64,000 nt of DNA, from contig CAMKSE010000001.1 in the NCBI GenBank assembly GCA_946415365.1, forward strand, positions 124,001 through 188,000. The letters run 5' to 3'. A program made the translations under genes and the position numbers. Below the pieces are notes generated by a model that had not been told where the DNA came from, made no database searches, and worked only from the letters and a program-made list of their open reading frames with translations. This stretch comes from an uncultured Prevotellaceae bacterium. Lineage in GTDB: Bacteria; Bacteroidota; Bacteroidia; Bacteroidales; Bacteroidaceae. How positions within the stretch are numbered: the stretch's first letter is position 1; the number at the start of each line of letters is the position of its first letter. Positions 25,242 through 33,374 of the stretch are shown here, piece after piece.

Positions 25242-26099
25242 ATGAAGCTTCATCTAACAAAGCCACTCGTCATCTTCGACTTGGAGACGACGGGTCTTGA
25301 TTTGGTCAAAGACCGTGTCATACAGATATCATATATTAAGGTGTATCCCGATGGACGGGAGGAGCGCGGTAACGAGATCATCAATCCCGAACGCCCCATC
25401 GACCCATTCATCACCCAGCTGACAGGCATCAGCAACGATGACGTCAAGGACAAGCCGACCTTCAAGCAGCTCGCACAGAAACTGGCCGACATCTTTGCTG
25501 GCAGTGACTTTGCGGGATTCAACTCCAATAACTTTGACATCCCCCTACTCGCTGAAGAATTCCTGCGTGCAGGCATCGACTTCGACTTCTCAAAGTCCCG
25601 CTTGATTGATGCCTGTACCATCTTCAGGAAGATGGAACGCCGCAACTTGGCAGCCGCCTACAAATTCTATTGCGGGCGTAAGATGGAGGAAGACTTCGAG
25701 GCCCACCGTGCCGATGAGGATACAGAGGCCACCTACCGTGTGCTGATGGGCCAGCTCGACAAGTACGCCCCTGGTGTCAACGAGGATCCGGAGAAGGTGC
25801 TGGAGAACGACATGGACCAGTTGGCAGCCTTCTCGAAGGCCAATAACAACGTCGACTTCGCTGGTCGCATCGTATGGCAGGAGCAGAAAGACCGCAACGG
25901 CCAGCCCGTCCTCGATCAGGATGGCAATCCGAAACTCATAGAAGTGTTCAACTTCGGCAAGCATAAGGGAATCCCCGTAGCCGACGTGTTTCATATCGAT
26001 CCCGGTTACTACAGTTGGATACTGTCTGGCGATTTCACCTACAACACCAAGCAGGTGCTCACCCGCATTCGGCTTCGTGAATCGAAATTGAACGGATAA
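25242..26099 (+). CDS. DnaQ-like 3'-5' exonuclease with C-terminal DUF3820-type domain
   Basis: A 285-residue protein. Residues 1-170 are a DEDDh exonuclease: VIFDLETTGLD (Exo I), AGFNSNNFDIPLL (Exo II) and AHRADEDTEAT (Exo III with the His). The C-terminal part contains VFNFGKHKGIPVADVFHIDPGYYSWIL, a small conserved module (DUF3820-like) often attached to such nucleases. It likely acts as a proofreading or repair exonuclease; whether it is the true epsilon subunit is not decided by sequence. It lies 16 bases after dnaN. Confidence 0.9.
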   Translation: MKLHLTKPLVIFDLETTGLDLVKDRVIQISYIKVYPDGREERGNEIINPERPIDPFITQLTGISNDDVKDKPTFKQLAQKLADIFAGSDFAGFNSNNFDIPLLAEEFLRAGIDFDFSKSRLIDACTIFRKMERRNLAAAYKFYCGRKMEEDFEAHRADEDTEATYRVLMGQLDKYAPGVNEDPEKVLENDMDQLAAFSKANNNVDFAGRIVWQEQKDRNGQPVLDQDGNPKLIEVFNFGKHKGIPVADVFHIDPGYYSWILSGDFTYNTKQVLTRIRLRESKLNG

Positions 26100-26105
26100 A
26101 ATGTG

Positions 26106-27008
26106 ATGAAGAGATTTCTGCAACTGCTTACCGTTTTCTTCCTGGCTCTCCCCTCCTCCGCTCAGGAGCTACAGGCCAGGATCAACATTAACCACAGTCA
26201 GATACAAGGCACCGATGTCAGCGTCTTCGAGAACTTGCAGCAGACGCTGGAGCAGTTCGTCAACGAGCGCCAATGGACCGACCTACAGTTCCAGAAGAAC
26301 GAGCGCATCCAGTGCACCTTCAGCATTACCGTCACCAAGTATATCCGTGAGGAGAACAGGTTCGAGTGCAACGCCCTCATCCAGGCCAACCGTCCTGTCT
26401 TCAATTCCGCCTATACCACCACCTTATATAATAATAGAGACGACAACTTCCATTTCGAGTTCGCACAGTTCGACCAGTTGAACTACGACGATGAAATGGT
26501 TGACAACCAGTTGACAGCCCTCTTCGCCTACTACGCCTACTTGATCATCGGCCTAGATCTCGACAGTTTCTCCCCGCTCGGTGGAACCGACGTTTTGCAG
26601 CGTTGTATCTATTTGGTAAATAACGCCCAGGATCTGGGATTCCCCGGCTGGAAACTGTTTGAAGACAGCCGTAACCGCTTCGCCATCATCAACGACTATA
26701 TGGATGAGGCGATGAAACCCTTCCGTCAGCTTCAGTATGACTACTACCGTAAGGGCTTCGATGAAATGGCCAATAATGCCGAGCGCGGACGTACTGAGAT
26801 CACCAATGCGCTAGAGAACGGCCTGAAGGTGGCTCATGAAAACAAGCCCCTCAGTCTGCTGCCACAAATATGGACCGACTACAAGAAGGACGAGTTGAAG
26901 AACATCTACAAGGGTAAGGGTACTCCGAAGGAGAAGGAGCGTATCTACGACCTGATGATGAGTATCAATGCCTCGCAGAGCAACACATGGGAGGAGATAC
27001 AGAAGTGA
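26106..27008 (+). CDS. DUF4835 exported protein (PorD-like, T9SS-associated)
   Basis: A 300-residue protein from ATG 26106; the track begins at GTG 26103, one codon earlier. The signal peptide MKRFLQLLTVFFLALPSSAQ is followed by ELQARININHSQIQGTDVSVFENL and WTDLQFQKNERIQCTF, typical of DUF4835. As I recall, some databases name this family PorD and link it to type IX secretion. That fits the T9SS-like tails elsewhere in this window but is not shown by the sequence itself. The gene before recN in related genomes is usually this one; coaBC, which I remember as often lying between it and the exonuclease, is absent. Confidence 0.8.
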   Translation: MKRFLQLLTVFFLALPSSAQELQARININHSQIQGTDVSVFENLQQTLEQFVNERQWTDLQFQKNERIQCTFSITVTKYIREENRFECNALIQANRPVFNSAYTTTLYNNRDDNFHFEFAQFDQLNYDDEMVDNQLTALFAYYAYLIIGLDLDSFSPLGGTDVLQRCIYLVNNAQDLGFPGWKLFEDSRNRFAIINDYMDEAMKPFRQLQYDYYRKGFDEMANNAERGRTEITNALENGLKVAHENKPLSLLPQIWTDYKKDELKNIYKGKGTPKEKERIYDLMMSINASQSNTWEEIQK

Positions 27009-27044
27009 AAAGTGAGAAGTGAAAGACGAAAAGTTGAAAACTTG
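27003..27044 (+). repeat. Iterated-stop junction before recN (7-base words)
   Basis: AAGTGAA, AAGTGAG, AAGTGAA, AGACGAA, AAGTTGA, AAACTTG. The first word contains the TGA stop of the DUF4835 gene. Repeats place TGA in all three frames before recN. Confidence 0.75.
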
Positions 27045-27050
27045 TAAATC

Positions 27051-28712
27051 ATGCTTAAACATCTCTATATCAAGAACTTTACGCTGATTGATGAACTGGA
27101 CATAGAACTCCATGAAGGGTTTTCGGTCATCACTGGTGAGACGGGGGCAGGCAAGAGTATCATCCTCGGAGCCATCGCCCTGCTGCTCGGTCAGCGTTCC
27201 GATTCTAAGACGCTAAAACAAGGAGCTGACAAATGCGTCATCGAGGCCAGTTTCGACCTCTCGCGCTACGGAATGGACGATTTCTTCGCTGAAAACGACA
27301 TCGAGAACGATCCCGAGGACTGCATCATCCGTCGTGAGCTGACAGCATCAGGCAAGAGTCGCGCCTTCATCAACGACACCCCCGTACAGCTCTCCATGCT
27401 CAAGGAACTCGGTGAGCGCCTCGTCGATGTACACTCCCAGCACCAGAACCTGTTGCTCAACAAGCAGGACTTTCAGTTGGGTGTCGTAGATATCATCGCC
27501 GACGATGCGACGGCTCTTTCCCAGTATCAGCAGACTTTCCGTCAATGTCAGACTAACAAGAAGGAACTCGACGAACTCCAGGAAAACATCGAGCGCAATC
27601 GTCAGAACCTCGACTTCCTGCAGTTCCAATGCGACGAGCTGACGCAGGCCGCCCTCGTGGAAGGCGAGCAGGAAGAACTCGAGCAGCGTAGCGAGACCAT
27701 GAGCCACTCCGAGGAAATAAAGAGTGCGCTCTATGAGACCGACAATGCCCTTGGCGCGGAGCAGACGGGAGTCGTCAGCGCCCTGCACTCATCCATGTCG
27801 GCGCTCAAAGGCATCAGCCGCGTCTTTCCCGCCGTAGGGGAACTGTCACAACGTTTGGAGAGCTGTTACATCGAAGTGAAGGACATTTCTCAGGACGTTT
27901 CCCGTTATCTGGAGGACGTTGATTTCGACCCGTCGGAGCTCGACGCCGTCAACAACCGTCTCGACCGTCTCTACGACCTGGAGAAGAAATATCACGTTGA
28001 AACCGTGGAAGAGCTGATTGCCAAGCGCGATGAAATCAGGCAACAGCTCGACGGCATAGAGAACAGCGACGAGTCGTTGGCTGAACTCCAGCAGCATCTC
28101 GACGCCCTTCTGAAGCAGGCCGGTCAGGAGGCCGATGCCCTGACGAAGCTTCGCACCGCGGCCGCCCGACAGATTGAGGCCGACATGCAGTCGAAACTCG
28201 TCCCGCTAGGCATGCCTGCCGTACGCTTCTCCGTGCAGATTACCCCTGAACAGCTGGGGCCAAACGGTCAGGATAAGGTATCGTTCCTATTCAGTGCCAA
28301 TGCCTCTACCCCACTCCAGCCCATCGCCCAGGTAGCATCTGGCGGTGAAATCGCCCGTGTGATGCTCTCGCTGAAGGCCATGATCAGCGGCGCCGTGAAA
28401 CTGCCGACGATTATTTTCGATGAAATCGACACAGGTGTCAGCGGCAAGATGGCCGAGAAGATGGCCGAGATGATGAAGGACATGGGCAGCCACGGCCGTC
28501 AGGTTGTCAGCATCACCCACCTGCCGCAGATCGCCGCCCTCGGCACCCATCACTACAAGGTGGAGAAGAAGGAGACGCCGCAGGGCACCACAAGCAGCAT
28601 GAAGGCCCTCACCGCCGACGAGCGCGTCCTTGAGATCGCCCAGATGCTGAGCGGCTCCGACGTCAGTGCTGCCGCCATACAGAATGCAAAGGAACTATTA
28701 AAAATGAAATAA
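27051..28712 (+). CDS. recN: DNA repair protein RecN
   Basis: A 553-residue SMC-like ATPase in double-strand break repair. The N-terminal half begins MLKHLYIKNFTLIDELDIEL with Walker A VITGETGAGKSIILGA. A long coiled coil runs about 155-370. The C-terminal half has the ABC signature VASGGEIARVMLSLK and Walker B PTIIFDEIDTGVSG, then VVSITHLPQIAALG. Length is typical. Its TAA overlaps the start of the next gene (TAATG), so translation of the dead protease/TPR gene is coupled to recN. Confidence 0.97.
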   Translation: MLKHLYIKNFTLIDELDIELHEGFSVITGETGAGKSIILGAIALLLGQRSDSKTLKQGADKCVIEASFDLSRYGMDDFFAENDIENDPEDCIIRRELTASGKSRAFINDTPVQLSMLKELGERLVDVHSQHQNLLLNKQDFQLGVVDIIADDATALSQYQQTFRQCQTNKKELDELQENIERNRQNLDFLQFQCDELTQAALVEGEQEELEQRSETMSHSEEIKSALYETDNALGAEQTGVVSALHSSMSALKGISRVFPAVGELSQRLESCYIEVKDISQDVSRYLEDVDFDPSELDAVNNRLDRLYDLEKKYHVETVEELIAKRDEIRQQLDGIENSDESLAELQQHLDALLKQAGQEADALTKLRTAAARQIEADMQSKLVPLGMPAVRFSVQITPEQLGPNGQDKVSFLFSANASTPLQPIAQVASGGEIARVMLSLKAMISGAVKLPTIIFDEIDTGVSGKMAEKMAEMMKDMGSHGRQVVSITHLPQIAALGTHHYKVEKKETPQGTTSSMKALTADERVLEIAQMLSGSDVSAAAIQNAKELLKMK

Positions 28713-30418
28713 TGACAGTGAAAATGAAGACAAACGATATCCATCTGGTACGAAGGCTGACGGCGGGCATCCTGCCCCTCCTCCTTTTCGCCTTCCTGCC
28801 TTTGTCCGCCCAGCCCTCATGGGTGAAGAAGGCCACGAAATCGGTGTTCACGCTGAAGACCTTCTCGGCCGACGGCTCGCTGATTGCCAGCAGCAACGGC
28901 TTCTTCACGGGCACGTCGGGCGAGGCCGTCAGCAGCTTCTCGCCCTTCAAGGGAGCCGCGCGCGCTATTATTATAGACTATCAGGGGAAGGAGACCGAAG
29001 TGGTCAGCATCCTCGGTGCCAACGACATTTACGATGTGGCCCGTTTCCGTGTGGCCAGCAACAAGACGCAGCCCTTACCCTTCTGCCAGACCACAATGAC
29101 GGAAGGCAGCACCGCCTGGCTCCTGCCCTACCACGAGACCAAGAACCTCTACAGCGGCCCGGTCAGGAAGTCGGAGTCGTTCATGCAGAACTACTCCTAC
29201 TACACTGTGGCCCTCACCTCGCCGGAGCATACCGAGAACTGTCCGCTGCTCAACGACGAGGGTGAAGTCATCGGCATGATACAGCCCTCGGCCGTGGCCA
29301 ACGATACGCTCAGCTACGCCATCAGCGCGCTCTTCGCCGACTCGCTCCGCATCAGCGGCATCGGCTTCAACGACCCCGTGCTGCAGCTGACTGCCATCCG
29401 CAAGGAGCTGCCCGATGACCTGAAGGAGGCCAACGTGGCCATCTACATGGTGAGCACGCGCAACGACTCCGTGGCCTACAGTCAGCTCATCGACGAGATG
29501 ATCCGCAAGTTCCCCGACGCCCCCGACGGCTACACCTACCGCGCCCAGGAGTCGGCCGCCCGTGGCGACTATGCCGCTGCCGACGCGGACATGGCGACGG
29601 CCATCCGTGTGTCCCAGTCGAAGGACGAGCCTCGCTACAGTCTCGCGCGCATGATTTATAATAAGAATGTGTATCTGCCCGACCCTCCCTATGAGAACTG
29701 GACGCTCGACAAGGCGCTCTCCGAGATCCGCAGTGCCATCAGCGACAATCCACAGCCCACTTACCGGCAGCTGGAGGGCAACATCCTCTTCGCACAGAAG
29801 CAGTATCAGGAGGCCTACGACGTGTACATGAGTCTCACGGCCACGCCGCTGAGGAATGCCGAGACGTTCTTCAGCGCCGCCAAGTGTCAGGCCATGCTGC
29901 GCGACACTACTGCCATGCTCGCCCTCCTCGACAGCTGTGTCGGCACCTTCTCCAAGCCCTATCTGAAGGAGGCCGCGCCCTACATCTGGGAGCGCGCCAC
30001 CGCCCGTCGCGAGGCCGGCAAGTACCGCGAAGCCATCAGCGACATGAACGAGTACGAGAAGCTGATGAGTGCCAACATCAACGAGAGCTTCTACTACATC
30101 CGCCATCAGACCGACATCCAGGCCCGCCTCTACCAGCAGGCGCTCAACGACATCAGCGAGGCCATCCGCCGCAATCCCAAGGAGACGCTCTACTACGCTG
30201 AGAAAGCCTCGCTCGAGGTACGCGTCGGACTCTTCGACGACGCCATCGCCACCGCCCAGGAGTGCATCGCCATCGAACCCGAGAATAGCGACGGCTACCT
30301 CTTCCTCGGCCTCGCCCAGTGCATGAAGGGTGACAAGGAGCAGGGCGTCGCCAACCTGCGCAAGGCCAAGGACCTCGGCGATCCGCAGGCCGACAGCCTC
30401 ATAGAGAAATACAAATAA
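28712..30418 (+). CDS. Exported inactive trypsin-like domain fused to TPRs
   Basis: A 568-residue exported protein; the signal peptide ends near LPLSAQ (residue 34). Residues 36-205 follow the plan of HtrA/trypsin proteases, but the triad is lost. The His position in NGFFTGTSGEAVSSFSPF is Ser, and the Ser position (normally GNSGGPLLN) reads TENCPLLNDEGEVIGMI. The Asp region NDIYDVARF is kept. From about 230 to the end there are tetratricopeptide repeats (AISDMNEYEKL, ALNDISEAIRRNPKETLYYAEKA, AIATAQECIAIEPENSDGYLFLG). It is probably a periplasmic scaffold or binding protein. It is co-translated with recN, which is an odd pairing. The DNA is GC-rich here, generating long antisense shadow ORFs. 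Confidence 0.85.
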   Translation: MTVKMKTNDIHLVRRLTAGILPLLLFAFLPLSAQPSWVKKATKSVFTLKTFSADGSLIASSNGFFTGTSGEAVSSFSPFKGAARAIIIDYQGKETEVVSILGANDIYDVARFRVASNKTQPLPFCQTTMTEGSTAWLLPYHETKNLYSGPVRKSESFMQNYSYYTVALTSPEHTENCPLLNDEGEVIGMIQPSAVANDTLSYAISALFADSLRISGIGFNDPVLQLTAIRKELPDDLKEANVAIYMVSTRNDSVAYSQLIDEMIRKFPDAPDGYTYRAQESAARGDYAAADADMATAIRVSQSKDEPRYSLARMIYNKNVYLPDPPYENWTLDKALSEIRSAISDNPQPTYRQLEGNILFAQKQYQEAYDVYMSLTATPLRNAETFFSAAKCQAMLRDTTAMLALLDSCVGTFSKPYLKEAAPYIWERATARREAGKYREAISDMNEYEKLMSANINESFYYIRHQTDIQARLYQQALNDISEAIRRNPKETLYYAEKASLEVRVGLFDDAIATAQECIAIEPENSDGYLFLGLAQCMKGDKEQGVANLRKAKDLGDPQADSLIEKYK

Positions 30419-30469
30419 CGCACAGTGGAGACAGTCCCCGTTGTGAGAATTATCGGGACGGAAATAAAG

Positions 30470-30509
30470 AAAAGTTAACGATTTAACTTTTCTTTATTTT
30501 TTTTTTTTT
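30470..30509 (+). terminator. Terminator of the dnaN-recN-TPR operon
   Basis: AAAAGTTAA, loop CGAT, TTAACTTTT, then a long T run. The T run also supplies the TTTG -33 box of the next promoter. Confidence 0.8.
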
Positions 30510-30537
30510 GAAATTAACGTTGAATGCAGTATCTTTG
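30507..30537 (+). promoter_or_regulatory. Promoter of the small peptide/fimbrillin genes
   Basis: TTTG at 30507-30510, 19 bases, TATCTTTG at 30530-30537. Leader of about 45 bases. Confidence 0.75.
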
Positions 30538-30585
30538 CAGGCAGATTACTCTATAACTATATTATTAATAAAACTTGTAAGAATT

Positions 30586-30723
30586 ATGAAAAAAAGAAAT
30601 TATGAGATTCCGACGATGCAAGTCGTCCAGTTGAAACACAAGTGCCAGATTCTGGCTGGCAGTAACGGCGGGCTGAAAGGCAAGGATTATGAAAAAAACA
30701 ACTACGACCCGTTCGAAGATTAA
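30586..30723 (+). CDS. 45-residue peptide of unknown function
   Basis: From ATG 30586: MKKRNYEIPTMQVVQLKHK, then CQILAGSNGG and an acidic end DPFED. The track start at 30508 lies upstream of the promoter -7 box and was rejected. It has no signal peptide or membrane segment. The plan, a basic head with a P-x-M-x-V-V-x-L core and a short ILAGS motif before a Gly-rich, charged tail, is one I have seen in small Prevotella ORFs but cannot name. It may be a leader-type peptide or a small regulator. It has its own strong promoter and lies 40 bases before the fimbrillin-like gene. Confidence 0.6.
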   Translation: MKKRNYEIPTMQVVQLKHKCQILAGSNGGLKGKDYEKNNYDPFED

Positions 30724-30763
30724 TAAGCAATCACAGTGTAGAACATTTAAAAACGTAAAGACA

Positions 30764-31864
30764 ATGAAGACAACGAAATTATTCTTTATGGCTGCACTGG
30801 CTCTGACATTTGCCGCTTGCAGCAATGATGACAACGACTTCGAGAACCCCGCCCAGCAGCCCGCCGAGGCTCAGGGCATCCCCTTCACCGCCACCATCAG
30901 CATGGGCGGAGATAAAGCCACTACCCGCGCACTCAGCGAGAACGGCTCAGGTCTCACGGCCACATGGACTGTGGACGAAGAGGTAGCATTGATTCATAAC
31001 GGCATAATCGACAAGGTGACGGTCGCCAGCGTCAGCGGTAACGATGCTACCATCTCCGGTACTATCACGACTGATGCCGACGGTGCGGACGTGACGGTTA
31101 TCTTTCCTTACAGTGCTGTCGACCTCGTTACGAAGGGTGTGAAGACCGGCCTGCTTACAGCTCAGGACGGCACGCTGGCCACTATTGCTGCGAAATATGA
31201 CGTGCGTAAAGGTAATGGTAAGCTGAAGGTCAGTGGCACGGCTTCACTTAACGATGACGTGACGCTCACCAACCAGTTTGCCATCTTCAAGTTCACCACC
31301 AAGAACTCAGGCGGCACAGCCAACATCGACGTGACGAAGCTGACCATCACCATCGGTGCGCAGAACTACGTCATCACCCCCGCTTTGGCTACGAGCGAGC
31401 TCTATGTCGCCCTGCCCGCCGTCGGCGATCAGGCCGTCCGTTTCTCTGCCACGGGCAGCGACAGCAAGACCTACACCTGCTCTAAGGCCAGCGTGACCTT
31501 TGCTGCCGGCAAATACTACCAGAGCACGCTGAAGATGGCTCCCCCCATCACCGTAACGTGGAACAACGATGATATAACCGGCAGTGGAAATTCTTTCAGT
31601 AAGGACGGTGTCACTATAACTGCCGGCTCTATAGACTTCGACGAAAAGAATTTCGAGGAAAACGGAACATTTACCACCACCCTCGGCAACTTCACCAAGA
31701 TTGAAGTAGTAGCGACTAATGGGTTTTGTGACGTAGCAGGCACAGGCTGGTCGGGCAACTCTGAAAAAAGGACCTGGACCGGCAATGCCTCCAGCGTACC
31801 GTTCATCGGAGATATTTATGGTGATGGCAATGGCATCAAGTTTGTATTCACCATTGAGCCGTAG
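30764..31864 (+). CDS. Fimbrillin-family (Mfa-like) lipoprotein
   Basis: A 366-residue lipoprotein from ATG 30764; the track's 25 residues upstream come from the spacer. The signal MKTTKLFFMAALALTFAAC has lipobox FAAC. A Pro/Gln-rich linker follows, then a beta-rich body typical of Mfa_like fimbrillins: IPFTATISMGGDKATTRAL, WTVDEEVALIHNG, DVTVIFPYSAVDLV and LYVALPAVGDQAVRF. These proteins form or cap short fimbriae after outer-membrane transport and strand exchange. No usher or tip genes are adjacent, so it may be an orphan subunit or adhesin. Confidence 0.8.
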   Translation: MKTTKLFFMAALALTFAACSNDDNDFENPAQQPAEAQGIPFTATISMGGDKATTRALSENGSGLTATWTVDEEVALIHNGIIDKVTVASVSGNDATISGTITTDADGADVTVIFPYSAVDLVTKGVKTGLLTAQDGTLATIAAKYDVRKGNGKLKVSGTASLNDDVTLTNQFAIFKFTTKNSGGTANIDVTKLTITIGAQNYVITPALATSELYVALPAVGDQAVRFSATGSDSKTYTCSKASVTFAAGKYYQSTLKMAPPITVTWNNDDITGSGNSFSKDGVTITAGSIDFDEKNFEENGTFTTTLGNFTKIEVVATNGFCDVAGTGWSGNSEKRTWTGNASSVPFIGDIYGDGNGIKFVFTIEP

Positions 31865-31984
31865 AACTGAACGCTCCCCGCTCGGGTTCTGTACCCCGCG
31901 TGAGGTAAACGATATCGTTCTTTGAACAAATGACACAGATTCTTGCTGGGCACAATACCGTCAGACTGCACAGACTGGTCAGCA

Positions 31985-32007
31985 GATCAGGGGACGGTTC
32001 CCTGATC
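31985..32007. repeat. Variant REP palindrome copy 4
   Basis: GATCAGGG, loop GACGGTT, CCCTGATC: a perfect 8-bp stem. It shares the core GGGGACGGTTC with the three copies near the left edge but has GATC instead of GGTC arms. Confidence 0.75.
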
Positions 32008-32021
32008 CGACAAACACAGAT

Positions 32022-32070
32022 AACGGGAGGGCGGCGCTTCCGCCACGGTGGACGGCACCGCCCTCCCGTT
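32022..32070. repeat. Strong GC-rich nested hairpin
   Basis: AACGGGAGGGCGG (32022-32034) pairs perfectly over 13 bases with 32058-32070. The loop holds a second near-perfect stem (CCGCCAC with GTGGACGG). It lies 150 bases after the fimbrillin gene without a T tract, so it could be a terminator, a structured RNA or part of a mobile repeat. Confidence 0.7.
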
Positions 32071-32079
32071 TCACTCTCT

Positions 32080-32270
32080 CCCACGATTCGGGAAACGAAT
32101 TTTCGAAAGAAAAATGACTTCCCACGGTTCGGGAAACGAATTTTCGAAAGAAAAATGACTTCCCACGGTTCGGGAAATGAATTATCGAAAGAAAAATGAC
32201 CTCCCACGCTTCGGGAAACGGATTTTCGAAAGAAATAAGACTTCCCACGATTCGAGAAACGACAACAATC
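32080..32270. repeat. 41-bp tandem repeat, about 4.6 copies
   Basis: Units start at 32080, 32121, 32162, 32203 and 32244 (partial), with few differences. Each contains CCCACGGTTCGGGAAACG and TTTTCGAAAGAAAAATGAC, including TTCG/CGAA small palindromes. Units are contiguous without spacers, so this is not CRISPR. The unit is not a multiple of three, so it is not coding. It ends 27 bases before the DUF6261 gene and therefore lies in its upstream control region. The spacer 31865-32297 otherwise holds only the REP and the GC-rich hairpin. Confidence 0.9.
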
Positions 32271-32297
32271 ATTTTTAATAACTAAAAATTTAAAGAC

Positions 32298-33308
32298 ATG
32301 GCAAAATTTCAACCCTTAAAGTACAAGCGCGACCTGAAGAACGCGCAGCACTTCGCATTCATCCAGGCGTTCATCACGGCACTGACGGCAGCGGGCTTCT
32401 CGGCCGCAAGAATCACGGCCAAGCTGGCCGAGCTGGTGACGGCCTTCGGTGAGGAGGACAGGTATTACCTGATTGTGCGGGCGAGCGAGATCATCGCCCA
32501 GCGCACGGCGGCCGACGAGCAGCGCGACCGGTTCTACACCCGTCTGCACCGGCTGGTTCAGGCCTGGGCCGGCTCGGGCATGGCGCAGCTCGACGAGGCT
32601 GCCACGGCGCTCGAAAAGCCGTTTAACCTCTACAGGGTGAAGGTGAACGCGCAGATGGACGAGGAGACGGGTGTGCTGGAGAACCTGATCAGCGACCTCT
32701 CGACCACCGCGATGCAGGCGCACCTGGCAACGATCAACGGCACGTACCTGTACCAGCAGATGGTCGAAGGCCAGACACTCGTGAAGTCGCTGCGCCTGGA
32801 GCAGGGCGTGGAGGAGAGCGAGAAGGTGTACGGCGCACTGTCGGCCGCCCGCAAGGCGTGCGACGCTCTCTACGACGAGCTCTGCGCCATCATCGAGGGC
32901 GCATCGCTGTTCGCCGACGACCCGACGGCCTACGACACGTTCATCAGCCAGTGGAACGGTACGGTGAAGCTCTATCAGGATATGCTCGACCGCAAGACCT
33001 CGCAGACGTCATCCGGCAGCGGATCGTCGCAGCAGGGCGGCTCGTCGTCAGGCAGCGGGTCTGGCTCATCCGGCTCCGGCTCCGGCTCTTCCGGCTCGGG
33101 TTCAGGCTCAGGTTCCGGTTCAGGTTCTGACGACAACGGCTCCAGCTCCGGTTCTGGTTCAGGCTCCGGCTCAGGCTCAGGTGGCGACACTCCGGGCGGT
33201 GATACTCCTGGCGGCGACAACCCCGGAGGCGGCGGCGACAACCCCGGAGGCGGAGGTGATAACGGCGGCGGTGGCGGTGATGACGATGAACCCACCGAGT
33301 TCGAATAA
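32298..33308 (+). CDS. DUF6261-like protein with a Ser/Gly low-complexity tail
   Basis: A 336-residue protein without a signal peptide. Residues 1-235 are largely alpha-helical (FIQAFITALTAAGFSAARI, RFYTRLHRLVQAWAGSGMAQLDEAATALEKPFNLY, LISDLSTTAMQAHLATING) and resemble the DUF6261 family of Bacteroidota, whose function is unknown. From about 237 the protein is a repetitive Ser-Gly stretch with GGDTPGG and GGDNPGG units and an acidic end (DDDEPTEFE). The tail is encoded by repetitive GGCTCCGGCTC-like DNA and is probably variable in length. A strong terminator follows, and a repeat-rich spacer precedes it. Confidence 0.75.
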   Translation: MAKFQPLKYKRDLKNAQHFAFIQAFITALTAAGFSAARITAKLAELVTAFGEEDRYYLIVRASEIIAQRTAADEQRDRFYTRLHRLVQAWAGSGMAQLDEAATALEKPFNLYRVKVNAQMDEETGVLENLISDLSTTAMQAHLATINGTYLYQQMVEGQTLVKSLRLEQGVEESEKVYGALSAARKACDALYDELCAIIEGASLFADDPTAYDTFISQWNGTVKLYQDMLDRKTSQTSSGSGSSQQGGSSSGSGSGSSGSGSGSSGSGSGSGSGSGSDDNGSSSGSGSGSGSGSGGDTPGGDTPGGDNPGGGGDNPGGGGDNGGGGGDDDEPTEFE

Positions 33309-33311
33309 ATA

Positions 33312-33351
33312 AAAAAGATGTGGGAGCCGGTTGGTTCCCACATCTTTTTTT
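33312..33351. terminator. Bidirectional terminator
   Basis: AAAAAAGATGTGGGA, 10-base loop, TCCCACATCTTTTTT: a 15-bp stem between the convergent DUF6261 and xylanase genes. Confidence 0.92.
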
Positions 33352-33374
33352 ATATCGCTACAACTGTGCGCGTC

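Noticed and set aside
29075-30106. 343-residue antisense ORF
   Set aside because: It is the shadow of the GC-rich TPR gene; its Val/Gly/Leu-rich composition has no domain and the plus-strand product is clear.
32080-32270. Possible CRISPR array
   Set aside because: The 41-bp units are contiguous with no unique spacers, and no cas genes are present.
31930-32312. ORFs on both strands across the 41-bp repeat (31930..32199, 31848..32312, 31979..32272)
   Set aside because: The unit is not a multiple of three, so any frame is scrambled between copies, and neither strand has a plausible start.
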